A DNA stretch of 64,000 nt from Hemerocallis citrina (GCA_017893485.1 CM030367.1:89726910-89790909); one strand, 5' to 3'; positions 21,883-32,937 are shown, counted from the stretch's first letter. The notes: generated by a model from the sequence alone, not told the origin. Program-made: numbers and translations.

Positions 21883-22452
21883 TTGCCATGGCCATGAATA
21901 AATCGATTTAAGAAGTTAGCCACAAAATTAAGTGTACTTTTTGAAGAAATTACAACATGAGCTAGTATCCAAGAAAGAGAAGGTCAAATAATCAAGTTAC
22001 TAAATTTAATGCGCCAGAAAATTAAACAGTTAAGTGGGTTTTTTTATCCCAAATCGGAAAGTTGTGTTCTATGTTCCTATATATTAAAATTTATTGTTTC
22101 ATTAGATGATAATAAACATGTTGGCATCAAACTGTATGTGGTGATTAAATATTGAATCTACAAACATATTAGATAGTTGATGAAGGTGTATGGTGGATTT
22201 TTTATCCTAGGCTCTGAAATCTCCTCCATTAATAGGGTTTTTAGATAAATAAAAATTTTAATGGAAACAAAGAGGATCTGATATTCAAATGCATCTCAGA
22301 AAGCTAGGGATTATATTCAATCAGCTCTCAGCTCGCTATGATGCTTACTTTTCCCCTCTTTTTGTCCTACATAGTTTATGGTATTTAAAACAACATTTAA
22401 AGGTTCTTCTGCACTTACACTTCTGGTATAATGGTAATTCTGAATATATATA

Positions 22453-22550
22453 CTAGTATTATACACGTGCTGTGCACGTGGAAAAAATTGGGAGAATGAA
22501 AAGTGCAAAAAAAAATCTACCAGCACGTGCATTGCACGGGTTGGATTAAG
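22453..22550 (-). repeat. Helitron-like terminal sequences inside the MULE
   Basis: On the minus strand a perfect hairpin CACGTGCACAGCACGTG is followed by TATAATA and CTAG before T, which looks like a Helitron 3' end at 22453. About 60 bp away a second palindromic motif, CGTGCATTGCACG, occurs (22524-22538). The partner 5' end is not located. Confidence 0.4.
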
Positions 22551-22587
22551 GACAAATTACGCTAAGGCCTTATCCCATTATAGTAGT

Positions 22588-22591
<4 letters not shown>

Positions 22592-22662
<71 letters not shown>
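22592..22662. repeat. (TA)n(TG)n microsatellite
   Basis: About 27 TA units followed by about 8 TG units. Confidence 0.95.
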
Positions 22663-22663
<1 letters not shown>

Positions 22664-22898
22664 TCGGCAAAATGACAGGGACAGAAAACTCTAATCTGAG
22701 TTGGTCCATGTTATTTGTATTTCAATTCATAAAAATGACACTAATGCCTAAAATAATTAGTGCCAAGAAGTGCTATGTCATACAATTACCAGTGCTTAAG
22801 TAGCACAAGGTCTTATACAAGATGTCAGCATTTCAGAAATGTATGCTGGTATGAGTTATGTTTTCTTGTAGATTATTGGCTTGTCCTTGACTCGCTCT

Positions 22899-23142
22899 GG
22901 GTTTCTGAGAATTCTGATTTATTCAATCGACAGATCGATCAGGATGAAAAAAAATGAAAAAAAAGAAAAAAAGAAGATGAGGTTTGATTATGAAAGGGTA
23001 AGGGTAAAGAAGTAATTTAATAATTATAACTTAACGGATGGGGTTAAGTTAACAGAGAAATTGGTTTATTGTACATTTTCAAACGTTGTATGGGCATTTT
23101 GTACTCGAGCCAAACGTTGGGGGGTACTTTGGCTTTTGCCCT
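22899..23142 (-). repeat. Right TIR of the MULE-like element
   Basis: Complement of 21639-21882; ends GGTACTTTGGCTTTTGCCCT. Confidence 0.85.
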
Positions 23143-23558
23143 AAAAAAAAATTATAAAGTAGTTAATCAGATGTAATTTGGTCTCGAACCTGAGATCTCT
23201 CTTTACTCATACATACTTTTTACAAATTATCCCTAGTGGTACAAACTTTTATTTAATGAGTGACACTTTTGTAAATAATTATGTCGCAAGTAAATTTGAA
23301 CTTTGAGTGTATTATAGTAAATAAAAATAGTTGAATAAATGAATTGTTTATATAACTCACTTACAAATGAACGGTTGAAATTAGATAGTTGTATCAATAT
23401 CTACAAATTACAGATTGTCTACAAATGACAACTCCAACTCTCCCATTATAATATTAAAGATATATGCACCATCTACAAGATTATTAAAAGAAAAGTAAGA
23501 AGATTTTTTGTGCAGTTAGGGTGCTTGTATTCTAATGTCATCATAGAATATTTAAGTA
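23143..23558. other. AT-rich spacer
   Basis: No supported gene or repeat boundary between the MULE and Helitron C. Confidence 0.5.
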
Positions 23559-24204
23559 CTAGGTTTGCCCGTTAACACGTGCCTACGGCACGTCTTCGGA
23601 ACGGTACACCTTGTTTGATCATATAAAATAGTTTTGAAAATCCAGCAAATTAATTGAAGTAGCAAACATATTATATGAAAAACTTTTGGGGGTCCAACAA
23701 AAAACATATTATATGATTTTTTGATTGTTTTGAATTATTTTTAAAGTTTTTAAATTTTTAATTTTTTTTAAAATTTTTAATTTTGTATTTTCTTAATTTT
23801 TTTAATGGAAGAGGGAGGGGGAGAGAGAGAATTTTTTTTTTTTAATAAATATAGGATTGTTTTAGGTGGGAGATTTGAATTTGAGTTTTGGGAGAAAACT
23901 TTTGAAGGAGAAAATATGTATTGTGAGGTTAGATCTCGGCCGTTGATTTTTGGAGAAATGAAGGAGAACCACTTGATAGCTTTCTTATTTTCTTAATTTT
24001 TTTAATGGAAGAGGGAGGGGGAGAGAGAGAATTTTTTTTTTTTAATAAATATAGGATTGTTTTAGGTGGGAGATTTGAATTTGAGTTTTGGGAGAAAACT
24101 TTTGAAGGAGAAAATATGTATTGTGAGGTTAGATCTCGGCCGTTGATTTTTGGAGAAATGAAGGAGAACCACTTGATAGCTTTCTTTGTGTTTTATTATA
24201 TAGA
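23559..24204 (-). mobile_element. Short Helitron-like element C, minus strand, with internal duplication
   Basis: Minus-strand 5' end TCTATATAATAAAACAC after A (24205 complement). Minus-strand 3' end CTAG at 23562-23559 before T, with hairpin CGTGCC-TAC-GGCACG at 23578-23592 and a linker of about 15 bp. Size 646 bp, no coding capacity. It lies just downstream of the BASS pseudogene's stop codon. Confidence 0.65.
23788..24187. repeat. Perfect 200 bp tandem duplication
   Basis: The unit containing GGAAGAGGGAGGGGGAGAGA (23806 and 24006) occurs twice at an offset of exactly 200 bp. I see no difference over the unit, and the two short ORFs in it translate identically. The identity implies a young event or an assembly artefact. 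Confidence 0.9.
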
Positions 24205-25264
24205 TAAATTTAGTAAAAAAGGGATCTATATCTGATAAGCCATCTGTTATTGCTGCTTCTTGGACCAAAGCATGACAAGAGAAAATCCCATCAACGACGT
24301 GAGCACCACCTGCAATATCAATTAACCAGTAAAGACCATAAATATACTACCATGAACTAAGAAAATATCACTGAATTGCATGTTACATAAGACATTACCA
24401 TTGAGCTAAAATATCCTAATTTTCGGTCATGACACAACTTTGGCATCAATTATCTTGATCCCAACTAAATATTATACATAGGCAAAAGCAAATTTTCAAG
24501 ATAACACAGTGCCTAATGCGTAAGAGACGATTATATTTTAAAAGTTGAAAGATAACACAGTGCCTAATGCGTAGTTAGCATCAAGAACCAATGACTTACA
24601 GAGATGGCAAACGGCACACCTACAAGTGGGTCTTGGAAAAATCTATTTGCAAGGGCCAGGGCTAGAAGACTACTCTGCATTCCTGAAATAATAATAAGTC
24701 TTCACATATCTATATTAAATTCGACAACAACTAGAACACGAGTATAAAAGAGTAGCTGAAATACATGTTTCAAAAGAAATGGTTCTTTGTAGCTGTTTGA
24801 CATCAGTTGCCTTATGGAATACAAGACCAGTAATACAATATCCAGCTATAAAAGATGCAGCGTGAAATCCAATAATCAAAAGACAAGGGCTATTCCATAC
24901 CGGGACATTATTGCATCAATATTTATTGCCAATGGTGCACCAACACAGAGAGCTGTTACAAATACGGAGAGCTGAGGCAAGAATGGCTGGATGGCTTCAC
25001 AAACCCTTGGTAGAAATCTTCCGTTAGATTAAAACAGAGTACGTGTCAATACATAAAGAAGACAATGAACCTACAGTGCCTACCTAAGTATATGACAAAG
25101 GTTATAACTTCAAACAGTTCATTTCACTGAGAACGAGAAGTAAACTGACAAAATAATTACGAAATCAAGATTATGAATGACATGTTACTTATAGAAGCTA
25201 TTCTGACAACCTGAAAGCAAGCTTAGTATATCTGGAACTATATAGACATTTACCTGTTCAAAAG

Positions 25265-28200
25265 TAGGGATGGCATCAGGGCCGGGCTGGCCTGGGACCG
25301 GCCCGGACCGGCCCGCCCTGACCTAGGCCCGGCCCCCCTCCAACCCGAGCTGGCCCCTGAACCGGCCCCCACCCAACCGGTTAAGGTCCGGTCCCCTTTT
25401 TGGCAAGGAAAGCCCGGTCTAGCCCGGCCCGCGCGAGGCCCGGGACCGGTTGAACCGGCCCGCCCGGGCTCGGGCCGGGCCAGGCCGACCGTTGGCTGAC
25501 CTTTTTTTTTTCCAGAAAAATTTTTTTAAAAAAATTACGAAACTACCCCCCAACGGATTTATAACGGCTAGTTTTGGGGGGTACTTTAGGAAATCAAAAA
25601 AATTGCATTTTCTATAAATACAATACCATTCCTTTCATTTCTCTTCACCAATTCACTCAACTATTTCTTTCTCTCTACTATTTCTTTCTTCAATCAAGTA
25701 ATCAACTACCACAATTTGGTGAACAACATTCTTTCAAGTGATCAAGATTAAATTTTGTACATTTTGAAGGAAGGAAATCAACAACAATCAAAGTGATCAA
25801 CTCATCAACATTCAACAACAACAACTCAAGTCTCTACTTTCTTACGGTATTTTAGTATAATTTTAATTTGTAGAATTAACATAGCATACTACTTCATTAT
25901 TCTCATATAATTTGTGTTTTCTTGATCTTCTTTCTCTCATTTTTTTTAGATTTTATTTTTAATTTTGGTAAAGTGGTAAAAAAACATACACTACTCACTA
26001 CATTTTTATTTTTTCATAGTTAAATGGCCTCTAATCGATCACGCGGTGGTGGTAGGCATAGTAGTCAAGAATCTACTAGTCATCACATTACTTCCATTCC
26101 TAACCAATATATAGATAGTGAAGAAACATTTATTAATTATGATAGTTTTTCCGATTTGAATGAAACACACTCAAATTCTATAGAAATAGAAGATCATGTA
26201 GAACCACAACCATCAGAACAAGGTCCTTCTCTAAACTCAAGGAAAACGAGAGGGACTACTTCGGAAGTACACAAATTTTTCAATTTTGTCCCTTCACAAA
26301 ATGATAAGAGTGTAGAACTTAAAATATGTAAGAAGTGCCAAACCCCATATAAGTTTAAAGTAGGATCGGGCACAGGTACACTTCAACGTCACTTAAATAA
26401 ATGTCAACCACAATTTTCGAAAGATAATCTCACACAACAAAAAATACATCCTAAAACCGGTCAAGTAGATAGTCATACATATGATCACAATCACGTTCGT
26501 AAGGGAATCGCTAAATTAGTAATTAGGGGTGAATTGCCATATTCGTTTGGTGAACAAAAATATGTAGAGGATTTTGTACAAACCACCTTCAACCCCCATT
26601 TTAAAAAAATTGCTAGGAATGTTGAATTGCTAGGAATGTTGTTAAGGGTGATTGTAAATTAGTTTACAATGAGAGTAAGGATTTTTTGATAGCAACACTA
26701 AAATCACTAAACACTAGAGTTTCATTGACATCGGATGGGTGGGTAGGAGTAAACAGGGTTTAAAAATTTGATAATGCATCCAATAACACTAAGGCAATTG
26801 AGAGTTTAAAAATCACTTTAGATCCTGTGGAACCCGAAATTTTTCATGTTAGGTGTGCTTGTCACATTTTAAATCTTTGTGTGCAAGATGCACTAAAATA
26901 TGGAAATGATAAACTAGAAGCTATGAGAGATTGTGTTCATTATATTACATTGAGTGGTCCAATTTATCAAGCTTTTCATGATTGGTGTAAACTTAGGGAC
27001 ATTGTATGTAGACGTTTTCCTAAAGATGTACGACATCGTTGGAATTCTACCTTTGAATTATTAGGTGTTGTTCTTCATTATCGTTTTAATCTTAGAGATT
27101 TTTGTGTCGCAATGGATATGCAAAATTGTATGTTAGATGATGATTTTTTGTTTTTTGCCGATAGTTTATATAAATTTTTACAACCTTTTAACGATGCAAT
27201 TTTGCAATTTTCGAAAACATATACATCTACGTCTAGTGGTATTTTACTTGAAATTGTGCCTATGATGACAACAATTAAAGATTTGCAAAATGACCCTTTT
27301 ATTGGAGATATGGTTAATGCGGCATATGTTAAGTTTTTGAAATATTTTCATCCAATTCCTATGTTATATTGTGTAGCTAGTGTAATGAATCATATGATTA
27401 AATTAGAAGGTACAAAAAATTTAATTGAAATTTTCTACACTTATGCCCCACACGATGCAATACTAGATTTTGATCATGTTGCTTTTACTCGTAAATTTGA
27501 GAATGTTTTGACTAGGTTATATGATTTTTATGATAGGATTTATTCAACTAACACTATTCAAATACAAACACAAAATGTTCAATCTTCTTCTTCTTCCTCC
27601 ATATTAGCAAAAGGAAAGAGTCAAGCTAGTATTGGTGTTTTAAATCTTATTAAATCGAAAAAGGCAAGAACCAATTCACCTAATGAGTTGAATTGGTATA
27701 ATGCACAAAGTGCAGTTGAAGATGTAGAAGATGTGTTACAATTTTGGAAGACTAATGAAGCAATTTTTAATATTCTTTCTCGTATGGCTAAAGATCTGCT
27801 AACAACACCGGTGTCAACTGTTGCATCGGAAAGTGCTTTTTGTCTTGGTGGCAGGATAATGAGCCCGAGCAGGAACCGATTGACAGCCAAAAATTTGGAG
27901 ATGCTAGTATGCGCCGAAGATTGGATGAAAGCGGAAGAGAGGACCCAAGACTTACTTGAAGCACAAGCTGGAGGTGGATCAACAAGTAGCGATGAATGAA
28001 CGATTACATTTAGTTAATTTACATTAAAATGTTGTTCAATTAATTGTAATTAATTGGGAAATTTAGAGTGATGAGATTCTATATTTAGGTTAAGTTGAAG
28101 TGCACGACAATAGTCCAATGCCTTCTCTTCAATCTAAGTAGAGGCCATCTCGGTCTTTAAATTCAAGTAATTCCCTTGATTTGTAATTTGATGATTTGAG

Positions 28201-28572
28201 CTAAATAGACAAATTTGTATGAATTTTATTCATGTACTTAATTTTATTCAAGAAGTTCAAATTTATTTAATCATATACTTTATTTATTCATGTACTTCAA
28301 TTATTTATGAAATTTTATTCTTTGCAATTGTTATACAATTACAAATCCATATACTTGTTCTTTAACAATGCTAAAAAAAAACCTTAATACACGGGCCAGG
28401 CCCGGCCCGGACCCTACACTAGGGGCTAGGGGCCAGGTCCGGGCCAAGGTTTCTTACCTTGAGCCCGGACCGGCCCGGCCCGCATTGGGAGGAGCCCGGC
28501 CCGGGTAAGCCCGGGACCGGTCAAAACCCGGTCAAACCCGGCCCGGCCCGAATGGCCCGAATGCCATCCCTA
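25265..28572 (+). mobile_element. hAT element 2, inserted in a BASS exon
   Basis: TIRs TAGGGATGGCAT at both ends and perfect 8 bp duplications TTCAAAAG (25257-25264 and 28573-28580). Subterminal regions are dense in GGCCCGG/CCGGGCC. Same superfamily and similar transposase as element 1, but different subterminal repeats, so a sister family. Confidence 0.95.
26024..27999 (+). pseudogene. hAT transposase pseudogene, internally deleted
   Basis: 26024-26662 encodes the lead and BED finger (KICKKCQTPYKFKVG...RHLNKC). 26827-27999 (390 codons, a different frame) covers DNASNN, CACHILNLCVQDAL, KDVRHRWNSTFELL, TPVSTVASESAF and CAEDWMKAEERT. Between them the frame is lost near 26620, where TGCTAGGAATGTTG is repeated. 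After LTSDGWVGVNRV (near 26760) a stop follows, and about 60 residues present in element 1 are missing, so the reading jumps straight to KFDNASNN. The C-terminal dimerisation part is intact. Inactive as it stands; it could only be moved in trans. Confidence 0.9.
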
Positions 28573-28821
28573 TTCAAAAGCAAGCCAGTTGCTATTGGAG
28601 CAACTACAATATGCAGAATACTAGACATCATTCCTTTCACGTCGACTGACAACTTCTTGCCAATAAGAAGCAACGATAAAATTGGTGTTACAAAGGCAGC
28701 TGTTGCAGTTGACAAAGAGCCATAACAATACTCAGTGGAGCCAATGATGGATCTGTGAGAAAAGTTGCATAGTTTGAAAGTTGGGCTCCACTAACGCATG
28801 AGACTAGCATGATCCCCGCAC

Positions 28822-28904
28822 CTAGAATAGAATTTGTTGTCAAAAATGATACATTTCCATCTATACATTTGAAGAGAGAAAAGTTAATAGATTTATTTCC
28901 TCAC
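28822..28904 (-). other. BASS intron between the SCVSGAQLS and APALGF exons
   Basis: Minus-strand donor AG|GTGAGG near 28904 and acceptor TTCTATTCTAG|G at 28822, about 83 bp, typical plant intron size. Confidence 0.7.
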
Positions 28905-29098
28905 CTAAAGGTGTGGGGAGATTAAAAGTTGAAACTCAAATAGTGCCGATAAGGAATCCAAGAAGAGGCTTTATATAACAAACTGCCCAACATATCCAGC
29001 AACAATAACTTTTGGTCTAGTGAATGCCTCTAAAAAAATCCTTAGGGCTTGAGTTAACACCAACTGCAAACATTAAGAATCCTAATGCAGGTGCATAA

Positions 29099-29675
29099 GA
29101 GCATCTCCAACCACGTTAGCTATTTTGGCTAACTAAAATAGCCAAAATGAATAACAAATAGATAATTTGGCTAGCAAAAAAAGTCTCCACTCCAACCATG
29201 TTATCTATTTTGAATAACCATTAATAATTTAAAGTCCAAAATTAAATAAAATAAAATTTTAAAATAAAAGCCCATTACAAAATAAAATTTCCAAGCCCAA
29301 AAATAAAATTTCGCAATTTTCACGATTCTGCTCCAACAAAAGAAATATAAATGTCGCGATTCTGCAATTTTCCCCGATTCCACAATTTTCGCAATTGATT
29401 TTGCAATTTTTGCAATTGATTTCACAATTTTCCCGATTGATTTTGCAATTTTTGCGATTGATTTCGCAATTTTCGCGATTGATTTTCGCAATTTTGCAAT
29501 TTTGTGATTTTGGGAAGAAGTTTAGCGAGCGGTACATACTCGCCAGATCTAGCGAGTGAATATTAGATATCTATTTTGGCGAGTGGTTTAGCTAGTCCCG
29601 TTGGAGCATATTTTCGTCTTTATATTAGCTATTTTGGCTAAAATTGAAAGATGGCTAGCATGGTTGGAGATGGTC
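29099..29675. mobile_element. Tourist-like MITE inside a BASS exon
   Basis: Inverted ends GAGCATCTCCAACCACGTTAGC and its complement (GCTAGCATGGTTGGAGATGGTC), with TAA at both flanks (29096-29098 and 29676-29678), the PIF/Harbinger hallmark. Removing it rejoins the BASS exon at YYAPALGF. The interior carries 21 bp-phased repeats of GATTTTGCAATTTTTGC type at 29385-29500. No transposase. Confidence 0.85.
29385..29500 (-). repeat. 21 bp tandem repeats in the MITE
   Basis: About five imperfect units of GATT(G)ATTTNGCAATTTTNGC. One minus-strand frame reads KSIAKIA heptads. This is composition-driven and not evidence of a protein. Confidence 0.6.
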
Positions 29676-29681
29676 TAATAC

Positions 29682-29977
29682 CTGGATAGTTATTATATAT
29701 GTTAAAGAAATGAGCAAGACACATATATAGAAGGGTAGTATACAATCTAATTTATCTAATTTTATCCTCAAGTAGTTGGCAGTTGCTTTAGGAATTTTTC
29801 ACGACGGACCTCCTAAAAAGAGGCATTTTCATTGATGCACAATATAGGGAATAAACCCTAGTTCCATACTGGTAATGTATGACCTATACCCAACAAATTG
29901 AAGATATAGAATTGAAAGAAGACAAAGGCCTTGGGCAGACATAAACGTAGGAAACTAAAACTCTTGCAGGGAGATAA
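29682..29977. other. Presumed BASS intron, no exon found
   Basis: AT-rich sequence upstream of the YYAPALGF exon. No earlier BASS exon could be read on the minus strand. Confidence 0.4.
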
Positions 29978-30870
29978 GAGCATCTGTAGTCGTTAGCTAT
30001 TTATGGATAATATGCATATTATCCATAAAAAGTCGCTGCAGTCGTTAGCTATTTATCCATATTTTGGATAAATCGCTACAGTAGATTGCTATATTTAGCA
30101 ATCCGCATAGACGATATGCATATTTGGCGCACGGCACATCATGTGCCGTCCCAAAAAAAAAATTATTTTTTTTTTCGTCGGACGGCACATAATGTGCCGT
30201 CTCATTCGTAAATAATCTATTTTATTCAATTTTTAATTCCAAACCGCATTAAAAAAATCCAAAAAAAACCCCCACCGGACGGCACATTATGTGCCGTCCC
30301 ATTGTTCTTTTTTTAATTAGTATTAATAGTATTAATTAGTGTATATATTAGTTTTAATTAGTATTAATAGTATTAATTAGTGTCTATATTAGTATTAATT
30401 AGTGTCTATAATCTGCAGAGTGTCTATATTAGTATTAATTAGTATTAATAGTATTAATTAGTGTCTATATTAGTATTAATTAGTGTCTATAATCTGTCTA
30501 TATTAGTATTAATTAGTATTAGCGGTGTTAATTTTGGATGAGTGTGGGACGGCACATTATGTGCCGTCCAGGATTTAAGGGGGGCAATTTTTTTTTGTTT
30601 TTTCTGGTCAGACGGCACATCATGTGCCGTCTCGCCTATAAAAAAAAAAAAAAAATATTTCAGCGTTCGGACGGCACATTATGTGCCGTCCCACCTGATT
30701 TTTAATTTTTTTGTATTTTTTTATCTTCAGACGGCACATCATGTGCCGTCGCGTATTTTAATATGAATAGAAAGCTAAAATATAGCTCTCAACGACTGCA
30801 GCAAAACTACGATATCTATATCTATTTATCCATATATCCATATTTTACCATTCAACGACTACAGATGCTC
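29978..30870. mobile_element. Tourist-like element with seven GC palindromes, copy 2
   Basis: Ends GAGCATCTGTAGTCGTT inverted, target duplication TAA (29975-29977 and 30871-30873). Seven palindromes with core ACGGCACATNATGTGCCGT lie at 30131, 30182, 30279, 30549, 30612, 30671 and 30731, grouped three plus four. That is the mirror of the four plus three in copy 1. A TATTAGTATTAATTAGTGTC simple-sequence tract fills the middle (30310-30535). Confidence 0.88.
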
Positions 30871-32633
30871 TAAGTGTGCTGTTACCAAAACTCAATCAGA
30901 TCAAGAACCACAAATATGAGTGTAACTTAGATCCATTAGACAAACGTAACAAGGAAAAGTTAGCAACATCTTTTATTCCCATGGCTTTAAAAACAATCTC
31001 GTCTGAACCTTTTTCCTTGAAGAATAATAAGAAAAGCATGGTAAGAGGCAATTAGCATCAGTAAGACCCCAAAAAAAAAACATTTCATCTCACAGATATT
31101 TCTAAGCAACATATCAAAATCTACAGTAGTAAAGATAGTTTTAAGCAAGGATAAGTTTCATAACTAAAAAAAGAGCACATAACTGTAGGAAGAAAACAAT
31201 TTCTTAGAGTAGTATGCTCTTCAATAGATGGATGCAACTACTCCATGATCGTCATAAATCATATTCATCAATAAATTCCAATCATCTGTATAATCTGTAT
31301 GCTGGTTTTCTATACCTTCTAGTGTTCGTCAAGAACTTGCTAGGCAAACATCTCTTCAATAGATATAAAATCATGTGATCCATGATTACAAGTTTCCAAA
31401 CCACATATCTTCATATATGTTATATAATGTAGACGAAGAAATACATAGATTAAATGTAAGTAACATATAGGAGATTTGGAATGTTACTCTCAGTATCTAC
31501 CTATGCCTCAAGGTTTACATGGTACTGAAGCTATGTTCCTAATTGATAATAACATACGAAATGCACATGCACTATCAAATATGTTCCTTTATGCGAGAGA
31601 AAACTGGAAGAACCAGTAAGCTGATTTAATTTTACTAACCTGCAAAAAGATAAGGTCTTAAAACACAACTTCAGTCAAGTTCAACATAAAACACTCGCAA
31701 CTTTGGAAATTCATATATTGTAAATTCATATTGGAGATTTGATTTTGAGGTATAAAGATATTTTTGAATAAAATTTTAATTAAACCAATTTCACTCTTCT
31801 TTATCTCCTTTCTGTATCTCATTACAACTGTTTGGTCTTTTCTAGATGGCTGGTCCTAGGGATGGCAAACGGGTCGACCGGGCCGGGTCGGGTCGAACCC
31901 GTGCGTTGTGCAAGATACAAAGCACTTACAAGATTTTATTTTTAAAATGAATAATATAAATATATCACTTAGGCCTAACAATCAAGAGTCTAAGACTAAT
32001 CACACTCACCCATCAGAAAATTGTTTGGCATTCAAATCAGACTTAAATTATCTGTTGTAAGTGTCTGTCTGTCTTCTTTTACGGCGTAACGTCCATAGCT
32101 ATCAAAGTATTAAAGAAACATATAATCAAACATGTGATAGGCATTTTCTAATTGACATTTCAGACATGATAAACAAAATATTTTTCTCCTAGCAAATCCA
32201 GCAAAAATACACCAATGCAAATTGCCCATTATGAAAATAACCTTTAAACAATACTAGTAAATATAACAAATTTCAACATCTACAAGAAAGAAAGGAAAGG
32301 GAAGAAAACTCACTTAGTATTCGCCACCGAAAAGTACATGAACCCAGGAGTACCAATGACCTAAATCACCGTCTTCTTCCATAAAAGCATCCGACTTTGA
32401 GTTCAGCAAGCGAGCCATTCGAATCGAGGAGAGGGTTTCTTTTCTTTTCCTTAAATTAGTACAACCTTTTTATTAAAAAAATCACATTTTCGTACTAAAA
32501 ATGCAGAACGATATTTCAATTCAACGACTAATACAAGTAGTAAACCAAAAACCAAAATTCTGATTAAGAAAACGAAAATTCTAAGTCTGAAAACTGATAC
32601 TACAAAACCCTAATTTACAATTTCTGGTTAAAA
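30871..32633. other. AT-rich sequence, possible 5' introns of a minus-strand gene
   Basis: No confident exon. One minus-strand candidate near 32434-32330 starts MARLLNSKSDAF and ends at a plausible donor, but I do not recognise it. It may belong to the BASS relic or to another gene. Confidence 0.35.
31857..31906 (+). mobile_element. Truncated hAT terminus
   Basis: TAGGGATGGCAAACGGGTCG followed by GGGTCGGGTCGAACCCG, matching the left end style of hAT element 1. No opposite end found, so a fragment. Confidence 0.55.
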
Positions 32634-32937
32634 TCAAGAATGAGAACCTGAGAATGGAACCTGAGAGAGACGAAGACAGCGGGAGAGGGACGATGATGGC
32701 GAAGTGGCGGCACGACGACGACAGGGGGGGCAAGTCGATGATTCGAGATCAAGAGAGAGAGATAGAGAGATCAAGGTAGGGTTTGAGATATGGCTGGGGG
32801 GGGAGCATGGCGGCGGGAGGAGGGGACGACGGCGGCGGGAGGGGGTTTTGGAGATAGGGTTTGTGAGAGAGGGAGAGAGGAGTTTTAAGGGAGAAATGAA
32901 ATAATTTCGCGGTGAGAGAGAGGGAAGTGAAATGTTG
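32634..32937 (-). other. CT-rich candidate 5' UTR/promoter of a minus-strand gene
   Basis: On the minus strand it is rich in TCTCTC and CCGCCG with plausible splice signals (TCTCAG|GTTCTCATTC). It reads open for ~100 codons of Ser/Pro/Arg-rich sequence without a suitable ATG. It resembles the leader of a plant gene; the link to the BASS relic is unproven. Confidence 0.35.

Larger units (their letters stand above)
21639..23142. mobile_element. MULE-like non-autonomous element with ~245 bp TIRs
   Basis: 21639-21882 and 22899-23142 are inverted repeats of each other with scattered mismatches, ends AGGGCAAAAGCCAAAGTACC. Both sides abut runs of A (21631-21638 and 23143-23151), which fit an 8-9 bp target duplication in poly-A and hence a Mutator-like element. 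The long TIRs and lack of a transposase ORF fit a non-autonomous copy. The interior contains a Helitron-like end and an AT/TG microsatellite, but no host gene fragment I recognise. Confidence 0.75.
24247..29681 (-). pseudogene. BASS-family (bile acid:sodium symporter-like, BASS3-type) transporter pseudogene, C-terminal exons
   Basis: Minus-strand exons, 5' to 3': 29681-28905 (split by the MITE at 29099), APALGFLMFAVGVNSS; 28821-28581 plus 25264-25254 (split by hAT 2), SCVSGAQLSNYAT then FVTPILSLLLIGKKLSVD; 25017-24765, ALCVGAPLAINID then LQRTISFET; 24682-24600, GMQSSLLALALANRFFQD; 24309-24247, VVLTSLMGFSLVML with stop TAA. This is the membrane core of plastid BASS sodium-coupled carriers; I match BASS3 from memory only. 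Splice sites are mostly GT/AG. Lesions: a stop and frameshift near 29020, 1-base shifts near 28720 and 24880, and a damaged donor near 24764. N-terminal exons are not identified. No product can be made. Confidence 0.85.

Noticed and set aside
23805..24235. Two identical ~63-76 aa proteins
   Set aside because: They are translations of a duplicated AT/purine-rich Helitron segment with no domain.
30542..30766. Small ORF reading through the palindromes of MITE copy 2
   Set aside because: Open only because the palindromes lack stops; not preserved in copy 1.
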